This document shows positions 34,261-44,236 of a stretch of 64,000 nucleotides of DNA, piece after piece (positions within the stretch are counted from its first letter, which is position 1; every line of letters starts with the position of its first letter). The position numbers and the translations under genes are program-made. A model generated the notes under the pieces. The model worked only from the letters and a program-made list of their open reading frames with translations. It made no database searches and was not told the DNA's origin. Source of the DNA: Alectoria sarmentosa (Eukaryota > Ascomycota > Lecanoromycetes > Lecanorales > Parmeliaceae); the NCBI GenBank assembly GCA_009733775.1, contig WOGZ01000116.1, forward strand, positions 29,657 through 93,656. The letters run 5' to 3'.

Positions 34261-35050
34261 ACCAATGATGGCCTATTGGGAACGCGATTTCCCGGTCCTT
34301 CCGTTTACGATACGGTCGCACACAGATTACGGCCGCAGGCTTCGGATCTAACGCTGCTATTCGAGTGCATTACCAGGCTACATTCAATCGCATAGGGCCG
34401 ACATCAGCTCACCGAACGATAGCTAACATGAAGATTGATACATGTAAGCCTCGACTCTCTATTGTGATTGTCGAGACCGTCTCAGCGAGCAAGGCTCATG
34501 CTTGCAAGAGAACCGAGCCTTGCCCAGCTCATACATGCCGGAAAGGAGCATCTTATAGGGCTTTTCCCCCAGGCTTTTCAAGGCCTGCGGGCTTGTTTTG
34601 CAATGTCCGGAACTACCTGGGCTTTGCTTTTCATTCATTGTGGTGGTATGGGTATGACTATTAGGAATGGAAAGCTACGGTTCTGTGGATCTTAGCTGGC
34701 AAGCCTTGCCGTGATATCAGTATTCAGTCTTAGATTTTCAATATCAGGCAGCCGTCAGCCATTGACCTCCGTTGACGATACTGGGACTAGCATCCAAAAC
34801 GTGCGGATTGCCTGGTTCTCAGCCTCATGCTTCGCGACAAAGCATGAAGTCGGTGCTGAAGCGTTGCTCAACCTTGCCGCTCATGCCTTTTGGTTTTTCA
34901 CGGATGTTTTTGGCTTGATCATTCCGCATGTGCACTCGTTCCTGCATGTTCGCAGTGAGAAAGCACCAGTCAAGACTTGGTTGCTGAATTCAATCGACAG
35001 AAAAATGGAGCCGTTGCGGTCAGGATCGAGGATCAAAGCGAAGCTACAAG
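34261..35050. other. Intergenic region
   Basis: No gene supported. Two overlapping plus-strand frames (34365-34664, 34711-35121) are without motifs. Confidence 0.4.
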
Positions 35051-35569
35051 CTACACTTTCTCGTTTTTTCTCGTTCCGTTCACATCTACTTCCCTCAATT
35101 CTTCCGCGGGACGCAACCTGATACGTATCCGACCCAACTCTCCAGTGTTCGTCCAAGCACTACCATATCTTCGATACAATCCGATATTCCTCGCACACTG
35201 CCTATTCATTTCCGCTGCGGCTACACCAAGATCCAGCCAACTCCCCACATCCTGGTCTGTTGTGTCACCTCGCATCTCTACGAGGACGTTGCAGTCGTTG
35301 TAGGTTCGGGAGACTGGAAGTTTGAAACCGTCGCCGGCACCATCGCTATGAAATATGCCGATGGTGTGATCGATGGGGAGGCGGAGAATGGCGCCAGCGC
35401 AGGCGTGAAGGGAGATGCGCCCGGGTAAGCGTTGGCAGTGGATGCTTTCGGGCGCTTGGATGAAATCGAGAGAGTGGTAGTTGTTGCTATTTGGGCGGAT
35501 GCGGGTGGTGGGAGTACTGGCAGTGAAGGACGCGAACATGAAGACTGAGAGGCCGGGTGGTAATTTCAT
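35051..35569 (-). CDS. Small cysteine-containing secreted protein
   Basis: A single 172-codon exon begins MKLPPGLSVFMFASFTAS, a signal peptide, followed by a mature chain of about 150 residues. The conserved-looking core reads IHCQRLPGRISLHACAGAIL, RLPIDHTIGIFHSDGAGDGF, FKLPVSRTYNDCNVLVEM and DVGSWLDLGVAAAEMNRQCA. This spacing of four cysteines with FH, FKLP and SW motifs resembles a widespread family of small secreted fungal proteins without known function. An effector or cell-surface role is possible, but nothing here shows it. A minus-strand frame overlaps its 5' part (35487-35792) and looks like a shadow. Confidence 0.65.
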   Translation of the reverse strand: MKLPPGLSVFMFASFTASTPTTRIRPNSNNYHSLDFIQAPESIHCQRLPGRISLHACAGAILRLPIDHTIGIFHSDGAGDGFKLPVSRTYNDCNVLVEMRGDTTDQDVGSWLDLGVAAAEMNRQCARNIGLYRRYGSAWTNTGELGRIRIRLRPAEELREVDVNGTRKNEKV

Positions 35570-36119
35570 GGTCGTCGACTGCGAATAGCAAAGGAAGGGT
35601 CTTGTCTATCTTGTTCTTCGACGACTGGGAAGCGGGCGGCTCCTTTTTAGAAAGAGATATGGGCGTAGACTGTGCCTCGACTCCTCGGGGGCCTTCTTTT
35701 TGCTTGGAAGCGCCAGTCACGCGATTAAGCGACGGATCAAAGGTGAGACGCTGTGGGACAATTTCACGTGCGAGACGAAGATATGCACTCATACACCAGA
35801 TTCTAGCCCGAAGTCCTGGATTGTTGTCAGGTCCTTCAGAGCTGGGAACGGGTGAGCAGCAGGCATGTCAACCCAAACAATCTCCCAGAAGAAGCAATTA
35901 CTGCCCGATCTTTGCAGGCCATTTTGGGCGCGAGCCAGGAAACGTAATCAACCACCACGATGGCCTAACAAAATGTCTCCCCGCTCATCTCAGACAACAA
36001 TGACTGCGGTGGGATTTGTGCTACAGTCGTTCCGTTGGCACGTGCTATGTATAACCTTCTTCCCCCAAGGACAGATCTCTGCAGCAATTCAGTATGACCG
36101 AATGACCCGGCAGCTCTCA
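35570..36119. other. Intergenic region
   Basis: No gene supported. The overlapping frames on both strands are not protein-like. Confidence 0.35.
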
Positions 36120-37589
36120 TCACTTTGCCTCCCATTTTTCTTCCGTCCCAGGCGCACTGTACCGTAGCGACCCGTAAGCTACTTTGCCCGCTCGAACATC
36201 ATCTACATCAAAAGTCAGGACCCTTTCATGCTCGATCCCCACGTCAGCACCAGTCACAAAGAGCAAAAGTCCCCACACGATAGTGTAAAGCTGATTCCAT
36301 GACATGACGTAAGGCACATTTGCAAAGATCGTAATGCTGACGCCTTTCAGAGCTTGAAAGAAGTGGTTGCCCGGGACTGGATCTGTACCGTATTCCCTGT
36401 AGGACGGGTCGATCTGGTCCAGAGCAGCCCAGATGGCGTCGTCGAGGTTGCGCCGTGGGATGAATTTTCCAAAGTATTTGAATTTGATGACGGTTGGTGT
36501 GTTTGGAACAGGGAATGGGACTACTCCCAAGGTAACCGGGACTAGTGGCAATGAGACGTTGATATTGAGCAGAGCTCTTTTCGTCACTTCCAGGCTTGGG
36601 GCGTAATACCTCACCGACGCAAACCCCACATTGCCGTGGCCTGTAAATACAATATCACACGCCAAAAGCTGGCAATGTTCTGGCGTCCCGGTCATGAAAC
36701 TATGTATTCCGCCCAAGACCCACGACAATTGCTTCCAGGTCACGACGATCGCCCTGTTTGCAAGTACGGTGATGCGAACACCTTCTTTGACGTACTCGAA
36801 CCGTTCGCCAGGAATAGGCGACGCGGGGTGCTGAGCTAGAGGACCAACGATGTCGGAGTGGGCGCCTTCGAAGGCTGCCCAGACTTTTGAGATGGGGATC
36901 GCGTCGCCAAGGAAGTCGAAGAATAGGGTGAAGGGAGTGTCTGGTATTGGGAAAGGGATGGCGTTTGCTGTCAGTGAAGTTAGCGAGGGATCTGTGGCGG
37001 GCAATAATAGCCCTGTGTGGTTTGCATTCGTCAGGTTCGCCAGCATCGAATTTGCGTATTGAAGGCTGTGGGAAGGGTAGTAGGAAACGAGTCCGTCTCC
37101 CATCTTAGTCCCGTCTGACATGATTTCGAATGATAACTCTTGCATATGCTGCCGGCTAGTTCCCTGATCACCATTCATAAAACTGGAAGCCTGACGCAGC
37201 ACAGAGTTCAATTGCTGCCATGATACTCGGTGATGCTGAAACCCGGTAACGCCGATCTGCACACTACCGCCAACGGCACGGTACTGAAAGCTATTGTTAA
37301 AAATGGGTTCGTCGGGTTGAGTTTGGAGGAAAGGATGTATCCTTGTGGTAGCGCCGTTGAAGGCGGCGTTGACCGCAGAAGATGGGATTTGAGAAGCAAG
37401 GAGATCAAAGGTCAGAGAGATGGGCGAAGGAAGGAAATTTGAGCGTGTGAGACCGTTTGAAGGGGAGTCAGTGGAATTTGGCGATGAAATGGGGCTTTCC
37501 TTCCTATGACTGGGGGGTGGAATCAGCGTCGTCGGAACGGTGAGAAGTGGTTGGAGAAAGACGGCGAAAAGTGCGCAGATGGTGTGCAT
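36120..37589 (-). CDS. Predicted secreted protein with three related repeats
   Basis: A single exon of 489 codons begins with a hydrophobic segment (MHTICALFAVFLQPLLTV) that fits a signal peptide. The rest is three homologous units of roughly 120-130 residues. Unit 1 has SSAVNAAFNGATTRIHPFL and VSWQQLNSVLRQASSFMNGD. Unit 2 has FPIPDTPFTLFFDFLGDAIP and VTWKQLSWVLGGIHSFMTGT. Unit 3 has FPVPNTPTVIKFKYFGKFIP and MSWNQLYTIVWGLLLFVTGA. Each unit ends in a strand containing SVRYY, SLRYS or similar. I do not know the domain's name. Its location should be extracellular or at the surface. No catalytic motif is visible. Units 2 and 3 look more alike than either is to unit 1, which suggests internal duplication in two steps. 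Confidence 0.65.
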   Translation of the reverse strand: MHTICALFAVFLQPLLTVPTTLIPPPSHRKESPISSPNSTDSPSNGLTRSNFLPSPISLTFDLLASQIPSSAVNAAFNGATTRIHPFLQTQPDEPIFNNSFQYRAVGGSVQIGVTGFQHHRVSWQQLNSVLRQASSFMNGDQGTSRQHMQELSFEIMSDGTKMGDGLVSYYPSHSLQYANSMLANLTNANHTGLLLPATDPSLTSLTANAIPFPIPDTPFTLFFDFLGDAIPISKVWAAFEGAHSDIVGPLAQHPASPIPGERFEYVKEGVRITVLANRAIVVTWKQLSWVLGGIHSFMTGTPEHCQLLACDIVFTGHGNVGFASVRYYAPSLEVTKRALLNINVSLPLVPVTLGVVPFPVPNTPTVIKFKYFGKFIPRRNLDDAIWAALDQIDPSYREYGTDPVPGNHFFQALKGVSITIFANVPYVMSWNQLYTIVWGLLLFVTGADVGIEHERVLTFDVDDVRAGKVAYGSLRYSAPGTEEKWEAK

Positions 37590-38125
37590 TTGTACGGCTC
37601 AGGCTACCAATGTAAATGAGTAACCCAGCACATTTAATGAGATAGTAGAGTTGATCACCTGGGAACAAAACGTCCCAAGCAAAGTGGGTACCGTTGCGAT
37701 TTGCCGCATGTTATGGTTGATCTAATCGCGACTTGCGACATGTCAACGGGTGATAGTTGATAGGTTTTCATCTGACTGGCTTACGCGACAGGCTTGCATC
37801 TCGAGAACATAGACTCTGACAAGGAGATAGAGCCGTAGAAATGCGTACGTAAATGCAAGCGGCGTTCAGGGCATGCCACTCCAATTTATCCGGTTCCTCA
37901 TTGATTGAAACCAACCGAGCAGTATACAGCTATCTCAAGTCAGGACCTGTGCATGGCGGCTGTTGACCATACTCGGTTCTGGATGACAACAGGTTGTGCG
38001 ATTTGATACTCTCCGTTGCTTCTACTCAAAGCCTGGGAATTCGACACGACAACGCGGCTCAGGACTCGAGATTGTCACAAAAAGATCATGTTCGGCTGAT
38101 ACACCATCGCTGATCCGATAGGACT
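37590..38125. other. Intergenic region
   Basis: No gene supported. It probably contains the promoter of the three-repeat secreted protein at its left end and the lost 3' part of the HET relic at its right end. Confidence 0.4.
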
Positions 38126-38960
38126 TCACGGGTCTCGATGAAGTACCTTTTCCGATCCTGATGCACCTCTCTTGCCTGTCCTGCCATGCGAGATTTCCTG
38201 ACGTAGACTTTCGTCAAGAAGATTGCGTATACGACGCCTCCTCGCTCTTCGGTCCGCATCGAGCATGAGGATTTGTCTGGCTTGACCGAACGTATCGGCC
38301 CACTTCATCATAGCAAGCTTTCTGATCTCTTTGTGCTCCGGAGCGACAGGAATACATAATGTGTCAATCCAAAAAGCGGTTTGTGTCGCACGTCTTGTCG
38401 GGACCACACCAGCTCAGCGCCCAGGCACTTCACTCGCAGTATCTGACACGAGGGAAGAGCGTTGTCCTTGGATTTTCCCAGACCACGTGCCCAGACATGG
38501 GAGATCGCAGCGTATTGAAGGCCGTTGGCATTGTAGTCTATGATCCTCACTTTTGGAGGATTCCCGTGCTCCAGAATAAACGGCACATAGAACATGGGCG
38601 TAACGCCACTTCGTAGAATGGAGCAGACATTCTCCTGAGCAATCGAGACTTCCGTACGTCAGGCATCACGTGGACCCTCATCCGCATGTTTGGTTTTGTA
38701 TTCATGGTCTGGAATCTGAAGGCCAAGGCACCGCATCTTACTTTGGTGCAGCTTCCATGGTCCAGCTTTTGCGGAAAAGGTAGCTTGAGCATGCCAGCAA
38801 GGAAAGAGTGCGGTGTTGCCTATTACTTTAGTTAGCATAGATACCTCACTTTGGCACCAATCTTCTCGAGTGAGTCGATGGCGGAAAGGAATTTTCCTTT
38901 GAAGGAAGATTTCGTGTCTAGAAGGAGACGAGCCCCGTAAGGCACAGGCCACAGTCGCAT
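38126..38960 (-). pseudogene. HET-domain (heterokaryon incompatibility) pseudogene with multiple frameshifts
   Basis: The minus strand carries the ordered blocks of a HET-domain protein in changing frames: LTREDWCQSEVSMLTKVIGN and TALF, then a frame change to MLKLPFPQKLDHGSCTKVRC, back to LGLQIPDHEYKTKHADEG, another change to EVSIAQENVCSILRSGVTPM and the HET core QYAAISHVWARGLGKSKDN, then a shift to TQTAFWIDTLCIPVAPEHKE and WADTFGQARQILMLDADRRA. The core motifs ISHVW and FWIDTLC are characteristic. HET proteins trigger cell death when genetically different hyphae fuse. The piece ends soon after the HET core near 38126; the long C-terminal half is missing or unrecognisable. At least three or four frameshifts without splice signals make a functional gene unlikely. 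Confidence 0.8.
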
Positions 38961-40487
38961 AGCCGCATTCTTTATGGTCTCTTTCAATATCAAGATAGAT
39001 AGAACTAGGTCTGTTGATGATAGGTACCGAAAAGACGTCCTAGCTTGCCTTGTTCTTGTTCTAATTGAAGTCGAAAAAAACAACATCTCCACGGATACAA
39101 AGACATTTGTGGATTCGCCCTGACGTCGCTGGCATATCTCTACTTTCTGGCCAACTTCACGCTTTGCTAGTATCTTGTATGTCTAGTTGCCGCTTCAACG
39201 GCGCTGTAGTGACGAGGGACTGATCAGCTTGGTGCTGAACAAAATCGTCCTTGTCCACATTCAGCTCGCTGATCTGAAAGAAGTCCTGGAGCACTCCAAT
39301 CCAAAAAAAAGAGCAATGCCTGTATCAAGGTGCCTTCAGAGTCAAATATACTCAGTTGCCGTCTCACCCATGCGCACCATATCAAGCTGGCTATCAATTT
39401 TCCAATTGATGTCAAAATTTGGGGTTCCCCGCCTCCTCCCAGCTACTTTTTCAGCCAGCCACCCTATCTAATAGGGCACATAAGACCTGCTTCCAGGGAT
39501 CCTGGGGAATATGATTCCTCCGTTCTACACATCCCATACCTGAATTTTGACGATTGACATGTTCGGGGAACCCAACGACACCTTGGAAATCCTAGATTTC
39601 AATGCGGCATAGGCACGGGATCTTGGGCCATTGCATCCTCGATGCTGGGAAGGTGATCCATCTTATATTTGGAAGATGTAAGGCATGGTATGGTGTTAGT
39701 AGGTAGTCGTTCCACTCATGTTCTATAGATACACATCAAACATTCGTACGCGTGGGACTAGTCTAGCGCCGGCGTAATATACAGCGCCTCTAAAGATGAT
39801 TCGTCCCAAGCAGTAGTATCTATACGATGTCAGAAATAGTGTGTAGGGTAAGCTCAACCCATGAACTATATGATGAGCGCTGAATGAGAGTGCAGCTTGG
39901 AATTCTAGAAGTATCATGAATGAAAAAAAAATTACCGGGGCGAAATCCAATCCCTTTACCAAAGTGTACGTTCTTGAACCTCCAAGGTCACGAGATTGAG
40001 AGTGCAAACTCGGTCTTCTATGCCCATGTGCATCTTTCTTGAGCTCATAAGGCCACAAAACATGTGGAGCTTAATCACTCAAGTTTGTTGATGCTCGTGT
40101 GTTGACAAATGGGTGATCACTTTGGTACATACTCTACGCAGAAAGTCTTGAATTTGATTGCTCCATTGACACGATCTTGACTTTGATGAAAACAAGTTAA
40201 AAAGGTCAGATACCTCATATGTTGTACAAGGGAATGTTCCTGCGCTGTGACTAAATAATCTGAGGACACTCGCTTCCGATAGGGACAGGTAGAAATGAAG
40301 ATGAGGAGGCGTTCAAGGTCTGCAGATTGGTTTGAAAGTTTTCTTAATCAAATGGACGAACCTTCGAGTCTGATCATACGAGTATTCAAAAGCGCCATCA
40401 CTAAAATCCGCGAATTGCCACACAGTTTCAACGCCATCTCTTCTGACTCCACTGAAAAGCGCCCTTTCCCCTCGTATACGCCTGTCA
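38961..40487. other. Intergenic region
   Basis: No gene supported over 1.5 kb. The first 130 bases may still belong to the HET relic's N-terminus. Remaining frames are short and without motifs. Confidence 0.4.
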
Positions 40488-41633
40488 TCAGTAGTCCTCA
40501 CTTACTTGACTACCCACCTCTGTCCAGCTCCCCGGCGTACTAGCCCGGGCTTCGTCATCGCTCATGACATCCATATCCTCGCTCCCGACTTGGCTAGCAT
40601 GCTCACCAGTACCTGCATGTGACCCTTCAATGTAATTCTCCAGCCTCTCTGCGATGCCGCCAGCTGCTTCGGATTGAGGTGGTGAGTAGAAAGCCGGGGC
40701 ACTGTTCTGGGCCCATTCATTGACAGACCAATAGTCTGAACGTGATGGCCGAGGGTCATCGTTGAGCTCAGCAAGATCTGCAGCAGCTGAGGAGGCGGAA
40801 GTGGTGGGTGTAAGGTCCAATAGTTGCTCGGACGGGTGGTTCGAGACTTCGTCCGTGTCGATGAGGAGACGTTGGGGTTGGTATGCCGCTGGTTTCGGAG
40901 GGACTGGAGGAGAGGCTGGGGACTCGCGAAGAGTAGGTGGGGAAACAAACGAGGCAGGAAGAGTAGGTGTGCTGGAGCGTGAGATAGGATCTGGCTTTTG
41001 CTCTTGAGGTGAAGAAGGAGCGTCCATTATGGGTATACCCATCTCATCGGCGAAAGGGTCCGCATATGCAGAGCCCCGAGCTGCAGCCCTGGATTCTGTG
41101 TGTCTGTGGCGTAGGCCTGATTCCTCTGGTTGTGCCTTGGCAGCCGACGAAGACGCTGTCGATTCCTCGACCTTGAGAGCCCCATTTTTGTCAACCAAGT
41201 CATCGAAGCTCTTTGCTTTTCCCTTGGCCGCTTGTTTCAATCTCCGTCGCTCTTCCATCATTCTCCCCCTCTCCAAAATCTCCTGCCGGGCTCTACGCCT
41301 TCGTTCGACCGCTTCAGGGTCCTCATCCTCGCGAGTTGATGCATCTGGTGATGCGTCTCGGGATTCTGATCGTGGTGCTACTTCATCGCCTAGGCTGTGT
41401 AGGGCTATGGCAGCCTTGCGTCGCGATTCGTCGATCCACTGTCGTACTTGAGGGTTTTCGTAGATGGCGAGACCGGCAGCGCAGAGAAGGGAGATGGTGA
41501 TGATCAAGCCTGGAGATTGTGAGCTTACTGAAATTATTGTAAAGACAGAATCGTGTGACTGGGTCTGGCACTGGACACCAGTGCAGGCAACCGCAGATTA
41601 GGGTGACTGACCTTTGGCCAACGGGGCCGGCAT
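40488..41633 (-). CDS. Conserved fungal membrane-anchored protein of unknown function
   Basis: Two exons, a short one at 41633-41612 (MPAPLAKG split) and 41509-40488, give about 347 residues. The join restores PLAKGLIITISLLCAAGLAI, a single N-terminal membrane helix, followed by YENPQVRQWIDESRRKAAIA. The rest is hydrophilic: a charged coiled-coil-like part (VERRRRARQEILERGRMMEE), a Ser- and Pro-rich middle with PPVPPKP, and a C-terminus ending SWTEVGSQVSEDY. The intron is GT-AG (GTCAGT donor) and 102 bases long. I recognise it only as a type commonly annotated hypothetical in filamentous fungi. The layout suggests a tail facing the cytoplasm from an organelle or ER membrane, which is inference. 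Confidence 0.7.
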
Positions 41634-42036
41634 AATGAGCAAGACTTGGGTGCCCTGTTTAGAAATCCTCTCCCTCTGTTTCGCAGATCCGAAGTGTTGT
41701 AGGCTCAAGACGGAGTGGCAGGTGTAACAGACAGAGCAAGTTGACCGTTAGCTGGAGAGAGGCCGTCATACGAATTCCTTAGGTGCTTAGGTAAGATACG
41801 TGGATAAGTACTTTCAAGTTTACAGAGGTCGGCACCCGCACGGAAAGTCCTGGACGCCAAGACTCCTGTGCCAAGATATCGGATAATGCCTCGGCCCAGG
41901 CGCGCATGAAGCCCTAAGTAAAGACGCGAGCCCTAAATGATTTTATGATACTGGTGATACCTTATATCCATCGAATCATTGAATGCTTCTCCAACAGATC
42001 GATGCCCTGAGATTATATGGTTTCTCAATTGCAATC
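41634..42036. promoter_or_regulatory. Divergent promoter region between the membrane-anchored protein and ASK1
   Basis: About 400 bases between two start codons facing away from each other. It contains a TTAGGTGCTTAGGTAAGATACG tract near 41780, of the kind found in other intergenic regions here. A frame in the ASK1 phase extends upstream of 42037 but lacks sense before the ATG. Confidence 0.4.
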
Positions 42037-43359
42037 ATGTCGCGCCCAAGCACTTTCGGACAGAGGGACGTCAATTCCAATCCGACCTCGGCAGCCCAAA
42101 GAAACCTCACCCTGACCGAAGAGCTGGAGAAGTTGGAACAATCCATTACTCTGACCCTCCAAGGTGTTCTCATGTCTCGCGCCTACCCACATCCTCTACT
42201 GACTTTGCTTTGCTTCTCAGAGATCGATCATAATTTCAGTCGAGCCCACCGTATTGTAACGACGAGTATCCTACCAGTCGTCGAGCAGTATGCGGAGCAC
42301 TCAAAGAACGTCTGGGAAGGCTCCAAAGTATTCCCTTTCATTCTAATCGCTTCGATATCTAAGCCTGACTCCACCTAGTTCTGGAAACAGTTCTTCGAAG
42401 CCTCGGCCAATGTGTCACTTTCCGGCTACGAGGAACCTCCCGCGGATGACGAAGCCACCACCACAGAAGAAGACGATCCCACAACAACCACGCCCTCTAC
42501 ATCAGCCTACAACTCCTCCCAACCCAATACGCCGTCGAACCAGCCCTATCCTAATGAAGAAGCACTCTCTCCCTCTCCAACACACAGCACGCCTCGTCCG
42601 GCAAGGCAAAAAAGGCCAATAGCAACAGCGCCCTACTCATCCCCCTACGAAGCTCTCAAGCGCGAAACATTCGCCGTTTCCCCCTCGGAATCTACCCTTC
42701 CGTCCACACCCCGCACTGTCGCTTCTCCGGTACAGCAATCTTCCCCATTTGCTCCCCCCTCAACTTCCCACCACACAGCCCACCGCACGCCCGCAAACGA
42801 CGTCCTTCTTCACCGCATTCTTGATAAGAACTGGCGAATACAGGCCACCCCTCACTCTACTACACGATTGCCTCAGCGCAGCAAATCATTCACAGACGCA
42901 ACGCCGAAACCCAGCATCGCGAAGAAGGGCAGAGGTAAAGCGAAGGAGAATTATGATCTGGATTCTTCGCCCGCGGTCCCGGCGCCACAGTTGCATTCGG
43001 AGATCTTCGGTACGCCAGCACGAAAGGATCGTATACCAGGAGTCAGCGTGCTTACGCCTGCAAGAGGGAGCAAGGCCAGCGCCGCGGAAGGTGGGCTGAG
43101 AGGGAAACAACAGCAGATTTGGGATAGCGACAGCGACGATGATGATGAAGGCGATATGGGAGTCGGGATGAGCCCGCCTAAGACGATGCAGTTCCATGTG
43201 CCCCAACCAAGGCTATTGAGGACGCCAGCACGGGAAGCTTCAAAGCGAATTGTGGAGGATTTGCTGCTCACAGCTGGTGGAAACGTGACCGATGATCTAG
43301 AGGAGGATAGTCCGAGTGTTGTTCAGAGAGCGAGACTGGGAGACGAAGACACGTTCTGA
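42037..43359 (+). CDS. ASK1: DASH complex subunit ASK1
   Basis: Three exons (42037-42163, 42221-42327, 42379-43359) give about 404 residues. The N-terminal ASK1 domain is intact across both junctions: LTLTEELEKLEQSITLTLQE, IDHNFSRAHRIVTTSILPVV and EQYAEHSKNVWEGSKFWKQF. The rest is a long disordered region rich in Ser, Thr and Pro with several S/T-P sites, ending VVQRARLGDEDTF. ASK1 is a subunit of the DASH ring, which couples kinetochores to spindle microtubules and is regulated by Cdk1 phosphorylation; the many S/T-P sites fit that. Both introns are GT-AG, 57 and 51 bases. It is divergently transcribed from the membrane-anchored gene at 40488-41633. Confidence 0.92.
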
Positions 43360-44236
43360 AGGGTTCCGTGTATACAGAGAAGAATGAGGCTGAACGTTTA
43401 TACCAATCCTCGTCGATTTTACCCCAAATCCTCATTCGCAGGCCGAACCAGGCATTACTTTGCCACGCTTGTCACTCTCGATCTTAGTAGCGTCATCTGC
43501 CATGAGCAAAGTAGCGAGGATCACCAAGGCTACGTGCACGTCCTTCTGAAACGGAAGACTGTCCGTTCACTGTCTACATCTGTTCACTTTCTTGGGGTTG
43601 GTTCCGCGCTTCCGTCACTTTTTCTGGTATTGCGCCTGACATCCTCACGGCTCTCCAGAAGCAAGCCAATAACCTCGGTGCTCAACTTTTCCTTCATCAG
43701 CAACATTCTCAAGCCGACTTGTGGGAAGCTACTTACCCTCGATCACAAGCGCGACAAAGACACCACGTCAAACAGTACTATTCTTCACATGAATGATATT
43801 CTTTCTCGAGCTAAATACAACTGATGGTATATATCTACCCGCATCATCAGGCCTTTCAAATGCTCCATCCCCGAGTTAAAATTGTGAGATGCTTCGTAAA
43901 ACACGCACGCTTTGCTGGACGTGCCCAGACCCAGTACACGGAGGAAACTGAAGAAGTATCATCTCCGAAGGATATATGGTAAAGAAACCAAGGCTAGCGC
44001 CCGCTCGAAATGCTGTATAAGTAAAAATCATTCCAACAATGGTGTCCGTATCATGTCTCTGGAGCACTTTTGCACTCCGGTGGTTTTGAGGAGGAAATCA
44101 CTGTACCCACTTTCCTCTCGTGACTTTTCCACTCTTCGAACCCGATGTTGTCACGATGTCTGTGACAACAGCATCGAACACGCTGTCATAATCTCACGAC
44201 CTGTCCCTGAGGGTTTGTCTCTATTTTCGGTCCGTC
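43360..44236. other. Intergenic region between convergent genes
   Basis: The two flanking genes end here from opposite sides. A plus-strand frame at 43384-43824 of 146 codons has no motif and an odd composition, so I leave it out. Confidence 0.45.

Noticed and set aside
35487..35792. 101-codon minus-strand frame overlapping the small secreted protein
   Set aside because: It has no motif, and its 3' part overlaps the signal-peptide-coding region in another frame.
43384..43824. 146-codon plus-strand frame between ASK1 and the RhoGAP gene
   Set aside because: It has no motif, no signal and an irregular composition; it lies between two convergent 3' ends.
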